Shown here: positions 27,721 through 38,104 of the stretch, piece by piece | How the letters are laid out: every line of letters starts with the position of its first letter | How positions within the stretch are numbered: position 1 is the stretch's first letter | Assembly (NCBI RefSeq): GCF_001653135.1 | Contig: NZ_BDDS01000001.1 | Location: 1-64,000, forward strand | Direction: 5' to 3' | Source: Pseudoalteromonas neustonica | GTDB taxonomy: Bacteria > Pseudomonadota > Gammaproteobacteria > Enterobacterales > Alteromonadaceae | Length of the DNA: 64,000 bases | Notes under the pieces: generated by a model | The model's database searches: none | Told to the model about the DNA's origin: nothing | The model's input: the letters and a program-made list of their open reading frames with translations, nothing else | Program-made: the position numbers and the translations under genes

Positions 27721-29274
27721 TTAATCAGGGTAACGTTCTTTTATCTCGAGGAAAAGCTCTAAATTGTTAATAAATATGTCGACTAACTTAGGTTCAAACT
27801 GTTGACCACTTTGCTGTTTTATTAAACTAAGTACATCATCTAATGGCCATGCTTTTTTATAACAGCGGTCACTGCCCAGCGCATCAAATACATCTGCAAG
27901 AGCTGTAATTCTTCCTACAATATGTATATCTTTACCCGAAAGTTGGTTAGGATAGCCACTGCCATCCCATTTTTCATGATGTAAATGCGCGATCATAGAA
28001 CCGCATCGTAGTACCTCATTAGACGAACCACTGAGAATATCATAACCCACTTGCGCATGAGTTTGCATGATCTGCCATTCTTTAGGATCAAGCTTGCCAG
28101 GCTTATTTAAAATTTGATCAGGAATGCTTATTTTTCCAATATCATGCAGTGGTGAAGCTAGTTTAATTATTTCCGATTCAAAATTATTGAGTCCATATAA
28201 TTTTGCGAGCAGCTCACTATAAAGCGCAACACGCTTGACGTGTGAACCTGTTTCCTTGGAACGTTTTTCAACAGCTTCACCTAAAATATAGGAAAGTTCT
28301 TTTTGTGACTCTTTGACAATTTCACGCAGTTTTAAATTATCGTAGGCTAGGGCAATGTTATTTGCGAAAAATTCCAATAGCTGATGTTCAGTTGGGTCGA
28401 GTTGTGAGCCTTTGTGAACATAGAGCATCGTTTCAAGGCCTGCTTGTGTTGGAAAGTAGCCAATATAATCATGCGAGGTTGCCTGCGTGGATTTACGATT
28501 GTGAGCTTCTACAAATAAATTTTTAACATTTTCAGGGATTGTATTGTTACTAGGTTGAGTCTCTACACCTGAAACCGCAAGTAGTTTAAAATCTGTAGCT
28601 GGTGAAGTTTGTTGGTTTACAGCGGCTGCACAATATATTTCAGCATCATCAAGGCCCATTACGCTTGTGACATGGGATAAAATCGTTGATGCGAATTCAT
28701 GGACACTTTCACACTTTAAAAAAGAGCTTGAGGCATTAATAATTTTTTCCAAGCCTTTTTTATGTCGTTCAATAATTTGAATATCTCGGTGGGCACGAAG
28801 AGCAGAATACAATAATGTTTTCATCTTTATTGCTGTTAATTCTGTTTTATTTTTATAGTCATTGATGTCGTACTCACGGATCACTGATTCTTCAGGTGCC
28901 TCACCGGGTTGGCCTGTACGAAGTATTAAGCGGATATCGTGGTTATTAATTTCATCACGAATGAATTTAATAAGATCAAGGCCTGCATGGCTGGTTTCCA
29001 TAACTACATCAATTAACCCAACTGAAAAATCGAGATCTTGCTCAAGTAATTGTTTTGCGGCTTTAGCCGAATAGGCATGATGAAAACGTAGTGCTTTATC
29101 TTCAAATGTGAATCCAGAGAGCACTAGTTTGGTTACTTGGTGGATGTCATCTTCGTCATCTACGACTAGTATTTCCCAAAACGCATGCTCAGTCTGGGCA
29201 GTCGACTCTTCAGTAACTACATCTTCAGAAAATAAAAAGTCGTTCACATCTACACCCTTAGTTTTATCATTCAC
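27721..29274 (-). CDS. Response regulator with DUF3369 and HD-GYP domains
   Basis: Cyclic di-GMP phosphodiesterase of the two-component type, 517 residues. A receiver domain (about 33-155) has the acidic pair DDED and a phospho-acceptor Asp in VGLIDVVM. A DUF3369 sensor-like domain follows (about 170-310). The C-terminal HD-GYP domain (about 330-510) carries HDIGKISIP and HHEKWDGSGYP, so the metal site looks complete. No partner histidine kinase is adjacent. It lowers c-di-GMP if active. Confidence 0.92.
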   Translation of the reverse strand: MNDKTKGVDVNDFLFSEDVVTEESTAQTEHAFWEILVVDDEDDIHQVTKLVLSGFTFEDKALRFHHAYSAKAAKQLLEQDLDFSVGLIDVVMETSHAGLDLIKFIRDEINNHDIRLILRTGQPGEAPEESVIREYDINDYKNKTELTAIKMKTLLYSALRAHRDIQIIERHKKGLEKIINASSSFLKCESVHEFASTILSHVTSVMGLDDAEIYCAAAVNQQTSPATDFKLLAVSGVETQPSNNTIPENVKNLFVEAHNRKSTQATSHDYIGYFPTQAGLETMLYVHKGSQLDPTEHQLLEFFANNIALAYDNLKLREIVKESQKELSYILGEAVEKRSKETGSHVKRVALYSELLAKLYGLNNFESEIIKLASPLHDIGKISIPDQILNKPGKLDPKEWQIMQTHAQVGYDILSGSSNEVLRCGSMIAHLHHEKWDGSGYPNQLSGKDIHIVGRITALADVFDALGSDRCYKKAWPLDDVLSLIKQQSGQQFEPKLVDIFINNLELFLEIKERYPD

Positions 29275-29297
29275 CTAAGTAGTATAGTGCTTGTTTT

Positions 29298-29705
29298 TTA
29301 GTCTGCCTTATTGCTTAATGGTTTTTTTTCAATGTTTTTAAGTTCTATTTCAATTGCATCACAAGAAATATGTATTTCATATAACGAAGTCAATAAAGAG
29401 AGGGCGAGGCAGGCTAAGCTGGTGCCAAATAAAATGACACCGGTAGTGTCAAACTTTATAAATAATGCAAACATTGAAAACGTACACATTAAAAATGAAG
29501 CAACACCATATACTTGCATTGTTCTTATGAGCTTAATGCGTTTCCTTAGGTTTGTAATTTGTGCTACAACGAGAGGGCGAATAGTATCACCTTCGCGGGC
29601 GTTTAATTCCCGAATTAATTGTGCTAACACTAAAAACCGGTTGGTGTATGCCAACAGCAGTAAAGAAATAGCAGGAAAAAGTAGTGCAGGTGTAGTGAGG
29701 GTCAT
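29298..29705 (-). CDS. DUF2721 family membrane protein
   Basis: A 135-residue inner-membrane protein of the DUF2721 family, role unknown. Three hydrophobic segments are seen (about 6-28, 65-85 and 90-112); a conserved cytoplasmic loop has NRFLVLAQLIREL and RKRIKLIRTMQVY. The antisense frame over the same bases (29311-29718) has lower-quality sequence and is treated as a shadow. The start codon lies about 75 nt from the divergent DUF2007 gene. Confidence 0.83.
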   Translation of the reverse strand: MTLTTPALLFPAISLLLLAYTNRFLVLAQLIRELNAREGDTIRPLVVAQITNLRKRIKLIRTMQVYGVASFLMCTFSMFALFIKFDTTGVILFGTSLACLALSLLTSLYEIHISCDAIEIELKNIEKKPLSNKAD

Positions 29706-29782
29706 GATGACTTCCTAGATAAGAATTATCTTGCTTAGAGTAGCTTAGGGTCAATTAATCACAAAGTAAAAAGAGGTTCGTA

Positions 29783-30139
29783 TTGCAAAATAAAATAACG
29801 AATGACAGCGCAGAACAAGCACCTTTTGAATGGTTAACGGTCTATTCTGCGGCTGATGCTATCGAAGCGAACATAGTTAAAGGGTTATTACTAAATAGCT
29901 CCATTGAATGCCAGTTACTCGGTGAGTCTTTGCAAGGAGCTGTTGGAGAAATCCCTTTAGATCAAACTCAGGTGAGGGTACAGGTTTTTGCGATAAAAGA
30001 GCGCCAGGCGCGCCAAATATTGGTAAACTACGCGCAAGTAAAACAATCCGCTCCTGATTGGGTATGCCCCAATTGTAATGAGCATAATGGACCAACATTT
30101 GAAATATGTTGGTCTTGTAGGGCGTTACAGAATGACTAA
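29783..30139 (+). CDS. DUF2007 domain protein with C-terminal zinc ribbon
   Basis: A 118-residue cytoplasmic protein. Residues of about 16-85 fit DUF2007 (EWLTVYSAADAIEANIVKGLL and then VRVQVF), a small PII-like fold. The C-terminus has a zinc ribbon, CPNCNEHNGPTFEICWSC, with two CxxC pairs. It starts at a TTG with a good GAGG ribosome-binding site. The DUF416 gene starts inside its last 8 nt, so the two are likely coupled. Role unknown. Confidence 0.82.
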   Translation: MQNKITNDSAEQAPFEWLTVYSAADAIEANIVKGLLLNSSIECQLLGESLQGAVGEIPLDQTQVRVQVFAIKERQARQILVNYAQVKQSAPDWVCPNCNEHNGPTFEICWSCRALQND

Positions 30140-30722
30140 AGCGAATAATTTTCAGCGTATACGAGAGCTTAACTATTTACAACAAGCGGTATTAGCCGGT
30201 GCACTTATTGAGCGTATGCTCCCTAATTACGGTTTGTTCAGTGAGGCAACAGGGTTTGGTGACGAAGCAATATTGCGCAGTGCGCTTAACGTATGTTGGG
30301 AAAAAATTCTCTTACCAAAAAGTAAAATCGATTTAGAAAAGCAAATTGAGAAAATAGAGCCTAATGTTCCTGAATTAGCCGATTTTGATATGTTTGGTAC
30401 TTACCCAGCGATTGATGCAGCTACCGCTTTATTGAGTTTGATGCATGGTTTGATGGCTCAAGATGAGCAAGAATTTATTAGCATTAGTAAAATATCACAA
30501 GCGACAGTTGCTCGATTTATTGAGTATCAACTGACAGTAGAAGGTGAGATTGCTGATAATCAAACTATTAGAGAGCATCCGTTAATGCAATATGAAATCG
30601 AAGTGCTAGGTGAAATGATCGATTTTGTAGAGCAAATGGGGCGAGTGACATCTGAGAGCACTAAAGCATTAAAGCAGTTGGCAATCGCTGATGGTCAAAC
30701 CAATATTGGCATAGCTTTATAA
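30132..30722 (+). CDS. YjaG-family protein (DUF416)
   Basis: A 196-residue cytoplasmic, mostly helical protein similar to E. coli YjaG, role unknown. It begins MTKANNFQRIRELNYLQQAV, which matches the family start RLxxLxxWQ-type. The conserved middle is DFDMFGTYPAIDAATALLSLMHG. I chose the ATG at 30132, which overlaps the DUF2007 stop; the longer frame from 30078 would run through the zinc ribbon of that gene. Confidence 0.86.
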   Translation: MTKANNFQRIRELNYLQQAVLAGALIERMLPNYGLFSEATGFGDEAILRSALNVCWEKILLPKSKIDLEKQIEKIEPNVPELADFDMFGTYPAIDAATALLSLMHGLMAQDEQEFISISKISQATVARFIEYQLTVEGEIADNQTIREHPLMQYEIEVLGEMIDFVEQMGRVTSESTKALKQLAIADGQTNIGIAL

Positions 30723-30774
30723 AATTAAGCAAAGTATTTGCAAGAGAATAGATTTGGTTTAGGAGAATACAGTC

Positions 30775-31788
30775 GTGCGAATTTTAGGTATTGAATCATC
30801 GTGTGATGAAACTGGTATTGCAATTTACGATGATGAACAGGGTTTACTTGCCCATCAGTTATATAGTCAGGTTAAAGTTCATGCTGATTATGGTGGTGTT
30901 GTTCCTGAACTTGCATCACGCGATCATGTTCGTAAAACGTTACCATTAATAGATGCTGCATTTGAGCAAGCAGGATGCGGCCCTGAAGATATTGATGGTA
31001 TCGCTTATACCGCAGGTCCTGGGTTGGTAGGGGCATTATTAGTGGGTACTTCTATTGGTCGTTCACTTGCGTACGGCTGGAATATTCCAGCCGTTGCAGT
31101 ACATCATATGGAAGGGCATTTATTGGCACCAATGTTGGAAGAAAACGTTCCTGAATTCCCATTTATTGCTTTGTTGGTATCTGGTGGGCACACCATGATG
31201 GTTAAGGTTGAAGGTATTGGCCAATACGACGTTTTAGGTGAATCAGTAGATGATGCAGCTGGCGAGGCATTTGATAAAACAGCAAAACTACTGGGCCTGG
31301 ATTATCCAGGTGGCCCAAGGTTAGCTAAGCTTGCAGAGCAAGGTGTTGCAAAGCGATTTGTTTTTCCACGTCCGATGACAGATAAACCAGGATTGGACTT
31401 TAGTTTCAGTGGTTTAAAAACTGCAACAGCAATAGCCATTCGTAATAATGACGATGATGAGCAAACTAAAGCGGATATTGCACATGCGTTTCAAACGGCA
31501 GTGATCGATACGTTAATGATTAAATGTAAGCGAGCGTTAAAGCAAACGGGCATTAAACGTCTTGTGATGGCGGGTGGGGTAAGTGCAAATGTGCAATTAC
31601 GCGCGCAATTAGCACGTGTGATGCAAGGCATGAAAGGTGAGGTTTACTATCCGCGTACAGAGTTTTGTACTGATAACGGTGCAATGATTGCTTATGCAGG
31701 TATGCAGCGTTTAAAAGCAGGGCAGTTTGCAAGCCTTGATATGAAAACTAAACCTCGCTGGCCAATTGATAGCTTAGATCCTATTTAG
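30775..31788 (+). CDS. tsaD: tRNA N6-adenosine threonylcarbamoyltransferase
   Basis: Catalytic subunit that, with TsaB and TsaE, forms t6A37 in ANN-decoding tRNAs; universal and essential. The metal histidines are H111 and H115 in HMEGH. The ASKHA-type motifs GIESSCDET (4-12) and [12 protein letters not shown] are present. The length of 337 residues equals that of E. coli TsaD. It starts at a GTG 12 nt after AGGAGA. It is not next to the usual rpsU; the 3' end overlaps plsY by 8 nt. Confidence 0.97.
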   Translation: MRILGIESSCDETGIAIYDDEQGLLAHQLYSQVKVHADYGGVVPELASRDHVRKTLPLIDAAFEQAGCGPEDIDGIAYTAGPGLVGALLVGTSIGRSLAYGWNIPAVAVHHMEGHLLAPMLEENVPEFPFIALLVSGGHTMMVKVEGIGQYDVLGESVDDAAGEAFDKTAKLLGLDYPGGPRLAKLAEQGVAKRFVFPRPMTDKPGLDFSFSGLKTATAIAIRNNDDDEQTKADIAHAFQTAVIDTLMIKCKRALKQTGIKRLVMAGGVSANVQLRAQLARVMQGMKGEVYYPRTEFCTDNGAMIAYAGMQRLKAGQFASLDMKTKPRWPIDSLDPI

Positions 31789-32395
31789 TCGGTGTATTAT
31801 TAGGTGGCGACTTTTTCTTGTCGCCAATCTTAGGTTCTTCACCACTAAATAAGCGTTTAATATTTGCGCGGTGGCGAAAAATAATCAAAATAGTTAAAAA
31901 TGTAACTGGCAGAGTGTAAAGTGGCTTAATCCACCATGTGTAGAGTGGCGCTAAAGAAACAGCGACAAGAGCACCTAAAGATGAGTAACGTGTAATTGCA
32001 ACTATAACAACCCATGTTGATATTAGTAACCCACCGAGAGATAAGCCAATTGGTAGTAATGTGCCAAAAGCGGTTGCAACAGCCTTACCGCCTTTAAAAT
32101 GAAAAAACACAGGGTACATGTGGCCTAAACATGCAGCAACACCAATTAAGCCCAGTGTTAATGGATCTAATTGTAAAAAATAAGCACCCCATACCGGAAT
32201 GGTACCTTTTAGGATATCAAAGACTAAAACTAAACAAGCGGGTAATGTTCCCCCTAGACGGTAAACATTCGTTGCGCCGGGGTTATTTGAACCATGAGTA
32301 CGAGGATCGGGCAGTTTGAATAGCCGTGACACTAGGATAGCCGATGAAATCGACCCTAGTAAGTAGGCTAAAACTAACATTAAAACGGCTATCAC
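31781..32395 (-). CDS. plsY: Acyl-phosphate glycerol-3-phosphate acyltransferase
   Basis: Inner-membrane enzyme that makes lysophosphatidate from acyl-phosphate (product of PlsX) and glycerol 3-phosphate. It has 204 residues, about five membrane segments, and the three conserved loops: [25 protein letters not shown] (about 35-47) and [13 protein letters not shown] (about 103-115). It is divergent from folB and convergent with tsaD, as in many gammaproteobacteria. Confidence 0.96.
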   Translation of the reverse strand: MIAVLMLVLAYLLGSISSAILVSRLFKLPDPRTHGSNNPGATNVYRLGGTLPACLVLVFDILKGTIPVWGAYFLQLDPLTLGLIGVAACLGHMYPVFFHFKGGKAVATAFGTLLPIGLSLGGLLISTWVVIVAITRYSSLGALVAVSLAPLYTWWIKPLYTLPVTFLTILIIFRHRANIKRLFSGEEPKIGDKKKSPPNNTPTK

Positions 32396-32623
32396 GCGCT
32401 TCCTTATTTTTAAATCATTCTTTTTCGGCTATCATTGGCCGCAAAAATAGCCTTGCATATATTTGCGATTTCAATATCCGCGTACTTAATTGTGCCTATA
32501 GGCTATTGTATGGTTAATTTTTACATAATAAAACACACTTGAAGTGTATAAGCGTTATAAATACAAAATATAGCGTATGTAAACTCTTAAATAGAGTTTG
32601 AATCTTTGTAAGTTGGAGCAGTT

Positions 32624-32980
32624 ATGGATAAGGTTTTTATATCGCAACTACATGTTGACACTATCATAGGTGTATACGATTTTGAAAAAGAAACTAAGCA
32701 GAGTTTATATTTTGATATCGAAATGCTGTGTGATATTAAACCCGCGGCAAAAACAGACGATATCAATTTAGCACTTGATTACTCAAAGGTGAGTGAGCGT
32801 GTTATTGCTCATACAACAGCAAAACCATTAGAGTTATTAGAAACATTGGTTGAACAATTGGCTGCAATTATTTTGGCTGAGTTTAATACTGATGAAGTAA
32901 CTATTCGAGTTAGTAAGCCGGCAGCGGTAGCACAGGCAAACACTGTAGGTGTGCAAATTACCCGTCGCAAGGCAAGTTAA
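32624..32980 (+). CDS. folB: Dihydroneopterin aldolase
   Basis: Converts 7,8-dihydroneopterin to 6-hydroxymethyl-dihydropterin in folate synthesis. A 118-residue tunnel-fold protein with the family start MDKVFISQLHVDTIIGVYDFE and the active-site region LDYSKVSERVI. The catalytic lysine is in the RVSKPAAV stretch near residue 100. Followed by folK one base after its stop, so the two make consecutive pathway steps. The leader holds a 7-bp hairpin (AAACTCT 32581-32587 with AGAGTTT 32593-32599). Confidence 0.94.
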   Translation: MDKVFISQLHVDTIIGVYDFEKETKQSLYFDIEMLCDIKPAAKTDDINLALDYSKVSERVIAHTTAKPLELLETLVEQLAAIILAEFNTDEVTIRVSKPAAVAQANTVGVQITRRKAS

Positions 32981-32981
32981 G

Positions 32982-33470
32982 ATGGCACAGATTTATATTA
33001 GCCTTGGTTCGAATGTTAATAAAGAACATTATATTCAACAAGCGTTACTTGCCCTTAAATCGTATTTTACTCCTATTGAGCATTCTTCAGTGTTTGAAAG
33101 CGAAGCTGTTGGCTTTGCTGGTAATAATTTCTTTAACTCTGTAGTTGGCGCGCAAACAGATATGCCGTTATTACAGCTGTGTGAGTTATTAAAAAATATT
33201 GAACGAGATAATGGCCGTACTCTAAACGATAAAAAGTTTAGCCCAAGAACACTCGATCTTGATCTACTTTTTTACGATGATATAGTTTGTGATTCGCCAG
33301 CTCAGTTGCCTCGTGATGAAATAACAAAAAATGCATTTGTACTTCAGCCGCTGGCTGAGATAGCCCCTGATTTTTATCATCCTGTAGCTAAGCAAACGAT
33401 CGCGCAGTTATGGGATACATACAACAACCCCAAGCAAAAACTATGGAAGGTGGAGTTTATTAACCCATGA
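32982..33470 (+). CDS. folK: HPPK, 6-hydroxymethyl-dihydropterin pyrophosphokinase
   Basis: Transfers pyrophosphate from ATP to the FolB product. The 162 residues include the family start IYISLGSNV and the signature [12 protein letters not shown] with its two magnesium Asp residues. I chose the ATG at 32982, just after the folB stop; the longer frame from 32949 would overlap folB. Its stop overlaps the uppP start by 4 nt. Confidence 0.95.
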   Translation: MAQIYISLGSNVNKEHYIQQALLALKSYFTPIEHSSVFESEAVGFAGNNFFNSVVGAQTDMPLLQLCELLKNIERDNGRTLNDKKFSPRTLDLDLLFYDDIVCDSPAQLPRDEITKNAFVLQPLAEIAPDFYHPVAKQTIAQLWDTYNNPKQKLWKVEFINP

Positions 33471-34267
33471 GCATTATTGAAATTATTGTTTTAGCCCTTA
33501 TCCAAGGATTGACCGAGTTTTTACCTATATCAAGCTCCGCTCATCTTATTCTTCCTTCACAAATTCTTGGCTGGCAAGATCAAGGCTTGGCCTTTGATGT
33601 AGCTGTACATGTTGGAACGCTTATTGCGGTTGTTATTTACTTTAGAAAAGAAGTCGTCGAAATACTCGGCGCATGGTTTAAATCATTTGGTGCGCAAGGC
33701 ACAACAGACGACAGTAAACTAGGCTGGTGGATTATTTTAGGGACTATACCAGCTGCAGTACTGGGTTTACTTTTTAAAGACTTAATTGAGCTTTATTTAC
33801 GCAGTGCCTGGGTTATCGCCATCACCACAATTTTATTTGGCTTATTACTGTGGTATGCGGATGCAAAAGGCAAGCAAACCAAAACAATTTACCAGTTAAA
33901 TTGGAAGTCGGCACTAATGATAGGTATGGCGCAAGCCATGGCCATGATCCCGGGTACATCACGTTCAGGCATAACCATGACGGCAGGCTTGATGCTCGGT
34001 ATGAATAAGCAAAGCGCAGCGCGTTTTTCATTTTTGCTGGCAATTCCTGTCATCACGATGATGGGGCTTTATTACACAGTAGAGCTTGCATTAGGCGATG
34101 AGATAGTTGATTGGACTACGTTAATTTTAGGCGCTGGTTTATCATTTATTTCAGCGTATGCCTGTATTTTCTTATTTTTGAAAATCATCGAGCGTATGGG
34201 AATGATGCCGTTTGTGATCTACAGATTACTACTCGGTGTAGGTCTAATTGCTTTTTTGATGATTTAA
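33467..34267 (+). CDS. uppP: Undecaprenyl-diphosphatase
   Basis: Dephosphorylates undecaprenyl diphosphate to recycle the carrier lipid of peptidoglycan and other envelope polymers; also called BacA, as it gives bacitracin resistance. A 266-residue protein with about eight membrane helices. The two active-site motifs are [13 protein letters not shown] (about 14-26) and [10 protein letters not shown] (about 163-172). Third gene of the folB-folK-uppP operon; a strong terminator follows. Confidence 0.97.
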   Translation: MSIIEIIVLALIQGLTEFLPISSSAHLILPSQILGWQDQGLAFDVAVHVGTLIAVVIYFRKEVVEILGAWFKSFGAQGTTDDSKLGWWIILGTIPAAVLGLLFKDLIELYLRSAWVIAITTILFGLLLWYADAKGKQTKTIYQLNWKSALMIGMAQAMAMIPGTSRSGITMTAGLMLGMNKQSAARFSFLLAIPVITMMGLYYTVELALGDEIVDWTTLILGAGLSFISAYACIFLFLKIIERMGMMPFVIYRLLLGVGLIAFLMI

Positions 34268-34308
34268 CAGTATTGGAATTGAGATAAAATTAGGCAATTT
34301 ATCTGAGA

Positions 34309-34341
34309 AAAAACACCTCGATTTCGTAGGTGTTTTTTTTT
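34309..34341 (+). terminator. Intrinsic terminator after uppP
   Basis: Stem AAACACCT (34311-34318) and AGGTGTTT (34328-34335) with a 9-nt loop and a run of T to 34341. It closes the folB-folK-uppP operon. Confidence 0.92.
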
Positions 34342-34396
34342 ACTTTTTTGGCTAAACTGAAGTGGTTTTTAATAATTGATTATAAAAGGGATACAA

Positions 34397-37300
34397 ATGG
34401 AATTTAAAAAATCATTGTTAGCATTAAGTGTAGTTGCTGTTCTATCAGGGTGTGGAGGGTCTTCAGACAATAAAAAACCAGAAATAACGGATCCTGTTGT
34501 TACCGATCCGGTCACCCCAGTTGTAAGTGAAGCACAAGTAAAAGGCGTGGCCTCTAAAGGGACATTAAAAAATGCACAGCTGACATTTTATAAATATGAA
34601 AACGGTGAAGCTATTGAATTGACGGCCGATGAGCTTGGAGATTCTAGTTTAGTTACAGATGAAACGGGTCACTATAGTGTTTCGTTGAAGGGGGTAGCAG
34701 GGCTTGTTAAAGTGAAAGTATCAGCCAGTCAAGACACCGCATCACCGACAATTATGGTATGTGATGCCCCCGTAGGTTGTGGGAAAAATGAAGCAGATCA
34801 AACGATAGCTTATGGTGATGACGTTAATTTAACGGTTCAAGATCCTGAGTTTTCACTTACATCAATATTAAACCTGCCGCAAGGTGAAAGTAATAGCGAG
34901 AACACATCTAACATCACCCCACTAACGCATATTGCCACTGAGCTTGCGCAAAGTCGTGGTGCAATTACTGAGCAAACAGTAAGTGATGCACATTCTCAAA
35001 TTGCGAATGTATTTGGTCTGATCGGAGCATTAAATTCATTAGCGCCTACCGCAATTGAAAATCCTTCAGCGATTTTAAACGAAGAGAATATCTCTGCAGT
35101 ACGTTATGCGTTGATCAATGCTGGTATTGCAAACGCATTATACTCTGATGCTGGGACAGATAACGTAAGTGCTAAATTGAGCTCAGCAATTACTGATTTA
35201 GTCGCCGCTGATGGCGGTATTTTAGTTACTAATGCAGCAGATGATGATGACGAGTTTGAATTTTCAGTCGAAGATGTTTTGTCTGGTGCTGAGCAAGCTA
35301 CATTGCAATTAATTGAAATAATAAAAAAAGACCCTCAATTAGTTACAGAGTTAAGTGGTTTAGATGCGCTTGAACAGTTAGTAACAAATCTCGTAAACGA
35401 AAAAAAGGCTAAGGCCGCAGAAGCGGGCGACAGCGGTCGTATTAAAGGCAAAGTTAGCGATCAAACACAAGGTGATGCTATCGCAAAAGCCGCGGCTATG
35501 GTTAATGATATTCGCCTGTTTGCTAATCTATTTGATGTGACTAAATCGTCAGGAGCAGACTTTGAATCTGAAGGTGAAAAGTTTGTTTCTTTAGTTGAGT
35601 CTGCAGGAGATATGGTTGCAGAGCAGGGTGATAGCTTTGCGTTATTAAGCGATGTAATAGAGGCAATTACACAAATTAATCAACAACGACAAGAAACTGA
35701 TAATTCAGCAACTATGTTTGATTTAAAAGATTACTTATCAACAGGTGGCACAGGTACAGTCATACTTGATGAAGAAAATCTAACGTTTAAAGTAACCGCA
35801 GCGGCAGGTACAGAGTCACTGACACTTGATATCGCGATCAATGCGTTACAAGATAATCAGCAATATCAATTAGCGCTGTCTGGTATGGCTGAAAATGATG
35901 CAGTTAAATTTGAGATTACACAGGGTAGTTATGCAAAAATCAGTTTAGACCGTGCTGTAACACGCGCGCAAATTGAAGCGGGCGATGTGGATGCAGAGCC
36001 TACAAAAGGAGAGCTGAGTCTAACTGTGGAGCTTGCACAAAAGTCGACAGAGACAGTAACTAACCCAATTAGTTTTAAAGGGGCGCTCACTGGTGAGCTC
36101 TTACCTGTCAATGTTTATAGCGCGGATACTTCTAACTATGATGCAGAAACTGCATGGGATTATACATTAGAGCAAGACACACTTATCTTACCAAAAATGG
36201 TTAGCTTAAGTGGCGAGTTTTCATCACAACAAGGTGAAATGATCAAAGCGACCGCAACGGTTAATATTAAAGATTTAGCAACTTATACACCGCCAGAGCT
36301 GAAGGGTTTTGGTAAGTTGAAAGAAGATATTGCAGCAGTCACTGTTGATAATGCCGATGCAGAGTTATCACTATCAGTTAATAACGGTGAAACTGTGACT
36401 AATTATACTTACAGTAAAACCAATGAGCAGTTAGGTAACTGGCAAGTGAAAGCTCAAAGAACCACTGAAATTGAAGGGTACTTTCAAGGTTCATTTAGCC
36501 GTGAAGTATTTGTGTTTGAAGGCACTCAATATTACTTTTATAGTTACGAGAATCAAGTTAATAATTTGACTTATGGCTATGTAGAATACATAGAAAAATC
36601 ATTAGAAGATGAATATTACCAGCCGTTTGTTATAAAGCGCGTTAACCAATACTTTACTGATTATAATAATGGTTTATTTACCACGCCAAATGGTGAGCAA
36701 ATAAGTTTAAGTGCACTCAATTTTTATGAGCAACAAGGTGAGTTTTATAGCTACGAAGAAGCCGTTGAAAGCCTCTTTATCGGGATCCAAGTCGACCCAA
36801 CTACAATTAAAGGTGTGAGTGATTATTTTAATGACGCCTTAAATGGTTGGTTTGGCGTTGCTGTTGGTGGTGAAGGAGATTATCGTTTAATTAATGATGA
36901 CGTTCAGGTCAGCGCCGGGGCTAACGTAGATTTAGATGCGTACCTTGTATCGCCAATTTTAGATGAATTGTTGACTATAAGTGTTAGCAATAACGCCAAT
37001 AATCTAGCAGCTACAGTAGAGGGCGGTAGCCAAGATGTTGTTAGCGTAGTGCGCACCGATGAGTTCAATGTTAGCGTTAACAGCACGCGAACCTATTCAG
37101 ATGGCGGGTCAACTCAATCACAACTTGTGTCATCAAGTAAAGAAAGTGACTTGGGGGATGAATTGTTAGTTGCTTCATGGGACTCTTACAATGATCGAAT
37201 TAGCCCAAAATTAAGTCGGCTGTATCGCCCAATAGATACCAATACAGATAAAGTTGCTGATTACTATCAATGCTATGACTTAGTATATATGAATGATAAT

Positions 37301-38047
37301 GGTGAATACGTTGATGGTAGCGGCCAAATAATAGATTTTGATACCTATGAATCCTATTGCGGTGAATATGAGTCGTTAGCTTCAGCGATTCGTTATAATA
37401 GTGAGATTGGCAGCTTTGGTATTAACAGTAATTTCGCAACGTTTACGGCTGTTGATATTTTTACTGCTCAAATTGGCGGTTTCAGAGGGCAATGGATTTC
37501 AGATCCAAATGAACCAGGTGTATTTCAGTGGCGCACTTTTTATGGGTATGTTGATGGTTTAGGAAAAGTTGCAGCTGATTTTACAAGACCTGAACACATG
37601 GATTGGGCTGTCGATGGTGAATATAAAATCGATATGTATTTGGCTCAACCTGAACTTGGAACGGTTGTTGAAGATGAAGATACATTCTTAGATATCAATG
37701 CTGCACTTAATGTACAGGTCAAGGTCGGTGAATATAATGTTGATTTAAATCTGAGCGGCGAAAGAACGGACCTTGATGATGGTAAGCTGGTTCTTGATGT
37801 GAAGTATCAGCTTCCTAATAGCGATAAACAAAGAAGCTTCATGGTCAAATATGATACTAAACTTGAAACTTTATCTGCAGTGAACGCTGAAAATGTGACT
37901 TTGATGTTAGCTGAATCTGACGGTGGTGATACAGCAGAGCAAGTATTAGGTACTATTATGGTTGGTGATGAAAAGGCAGCTGAAATAGTTAAGCGAGATG
38001 GGCTTGTTCTGATTGTTTATACCAATGGTACAGTTGAAAGTTTATAG
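34397..38047 (+). CDS. Large lipoprotein of unknown function (1216 aa)
   Basis: The signal peptide ends in the lipobox LSGC with C19 lipidated. A Pro/Thr/Val-rich linker follows (about 25-45), then a carboxypeptidase-regulatory-like beta domain (about 48-120), an acidic helical region (about 160-400), and a beta-rich C-terminal half with many Tyr and Phe around residues 690-790. No catalytic motif or named domain is clear. I chose the ATG at 34397 for its AAAGGG ribosome-binding site. The next gene encodes a beta-barrel-like protein and the block ends in a TonB-dependent receptor, so a surface role is likely. Such long lipoproteins are common in marine Alteromonadales. Confidence 0.8.
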   Translation: MEFKKSLLALSVVAVLSGCGGSSDNKKPEITDPVVTDPVTPVVSEAQVKGVASKGTLKNAQLTFYKYENGEAIELTADELGDSSLVTDETGHYSVSLKGVAGLVKVKVSASQDTASPTIMVCDAPVGCGKNEADQTIAYGDDVNLTVQDPEFSLTSILNLPQGESNSENTSNITPLTHIATELAQSRGAITEQTVSDAHSQIANVFGLIGALNSLAPTAIENPSAILNEENISAVRYALINAGIANALYSDAGTDNVSAKLSSAITDLVAADGGILVTNAADDDDEFEFSVEDVLSGAEQATLQLIEIIKKDPQLVTELSGLDALEQLVTNLVNEKKAKAAEAGDSGRIKGKVSDQTQGDAIAKAAAMVNDIRLFANLFDVTKSSGADFESEGEKFVSLVESAGDMVAEQGDSFALLSDVIEAITQINQQRQETDNSATMFDLKDYLSTGGTGTVILDEENLTFKVTAAAGTESLTLDIAINALQDNQQYQLALSGMAENDAVKFEITQGSYAKISLDRAVTRAQIEAGDVDAEPTKGELSLTVELAQKSTETVTNPISFKGALTGELLPVNVYSADTSNYDAETAWDYTLEQDTLILPKMVSLSGEFSSQQGEMIKATATVNIKDLATYTPPELKGFGKLKEDIAAVTVDNADAELSLSVNNGETVTNYTYSKTNEQLGNWQVKAQRTTEIEGYFQGSFSREVFVFEGTQYYFYSYENQVNNLTYGYVEYIEKSLEDEYYQPFVIKRVNQYFTDYNNGLFTTPNGEQISLSALNFYEQQGEFYSYEEAVESLFIGIQVDPTTIKGVSDYFNDALNGWFGVAVGGEGDYRLINDDVQVSAGANVDLDAYLVSPILDELLTISVSNNANNLAATVEGGSQDVVSVVRTDEFNVSVNSTRTYSDGGSTQSQLVSSSKESDLGDELLVASWDSYNDRISPKLSRLYRPIDTNTDKVADYYQCYDLVYMNDNGEYVDGSGQIIDFDTYESYCGEYESLASAIRYNSEIGSFGINSNFATFTAVDIFTAQIGGFRGQWISDPNEPGVFQWRTFYGYVDGLGKVAADFTRPEHMDWAVDGEYKIDMYLAQPELGTVVEDEDTFLDINAALNVQVKVGEYNVDLNLSGERTDLDDGKLVLDVKYQLPNSDKQRSFMVKYDTKLETLSAVNAENVTLMLAESDGGDTAEQVLGTIMVGDEKAAEIVKRDGLVLIVYTNGTVESL

Positions 38048-38066
38048 TTAGCTTATTGTGAGTCTG

Positions 38067-38090
38067 GGCCAGCTTTAGCTGGCCTTTTTT
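38067..38090 (+). terminator. Intrinsic terminator after the large lipoprotein gene
   Basis: Perfect 7-bp stem GGCCAGC (38067-38073) and GCTGGCC (38078-38084) with loop TTTA and six T. It lies 20 nt after the stop and 15 nt before the next gene. Confidence 0.92.
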
Positions 38091-38104
38091 ATAAGAAATA
38101 AAAA

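Noticed and set aside
29311..29718. Plus-strand ORF of 135 codons over the DUF2721 gene
   Set aside because: Mirror of the minus-strand DUF2721 gene, which has a coherent membrane-protein sequence; the plus-strand product does not.
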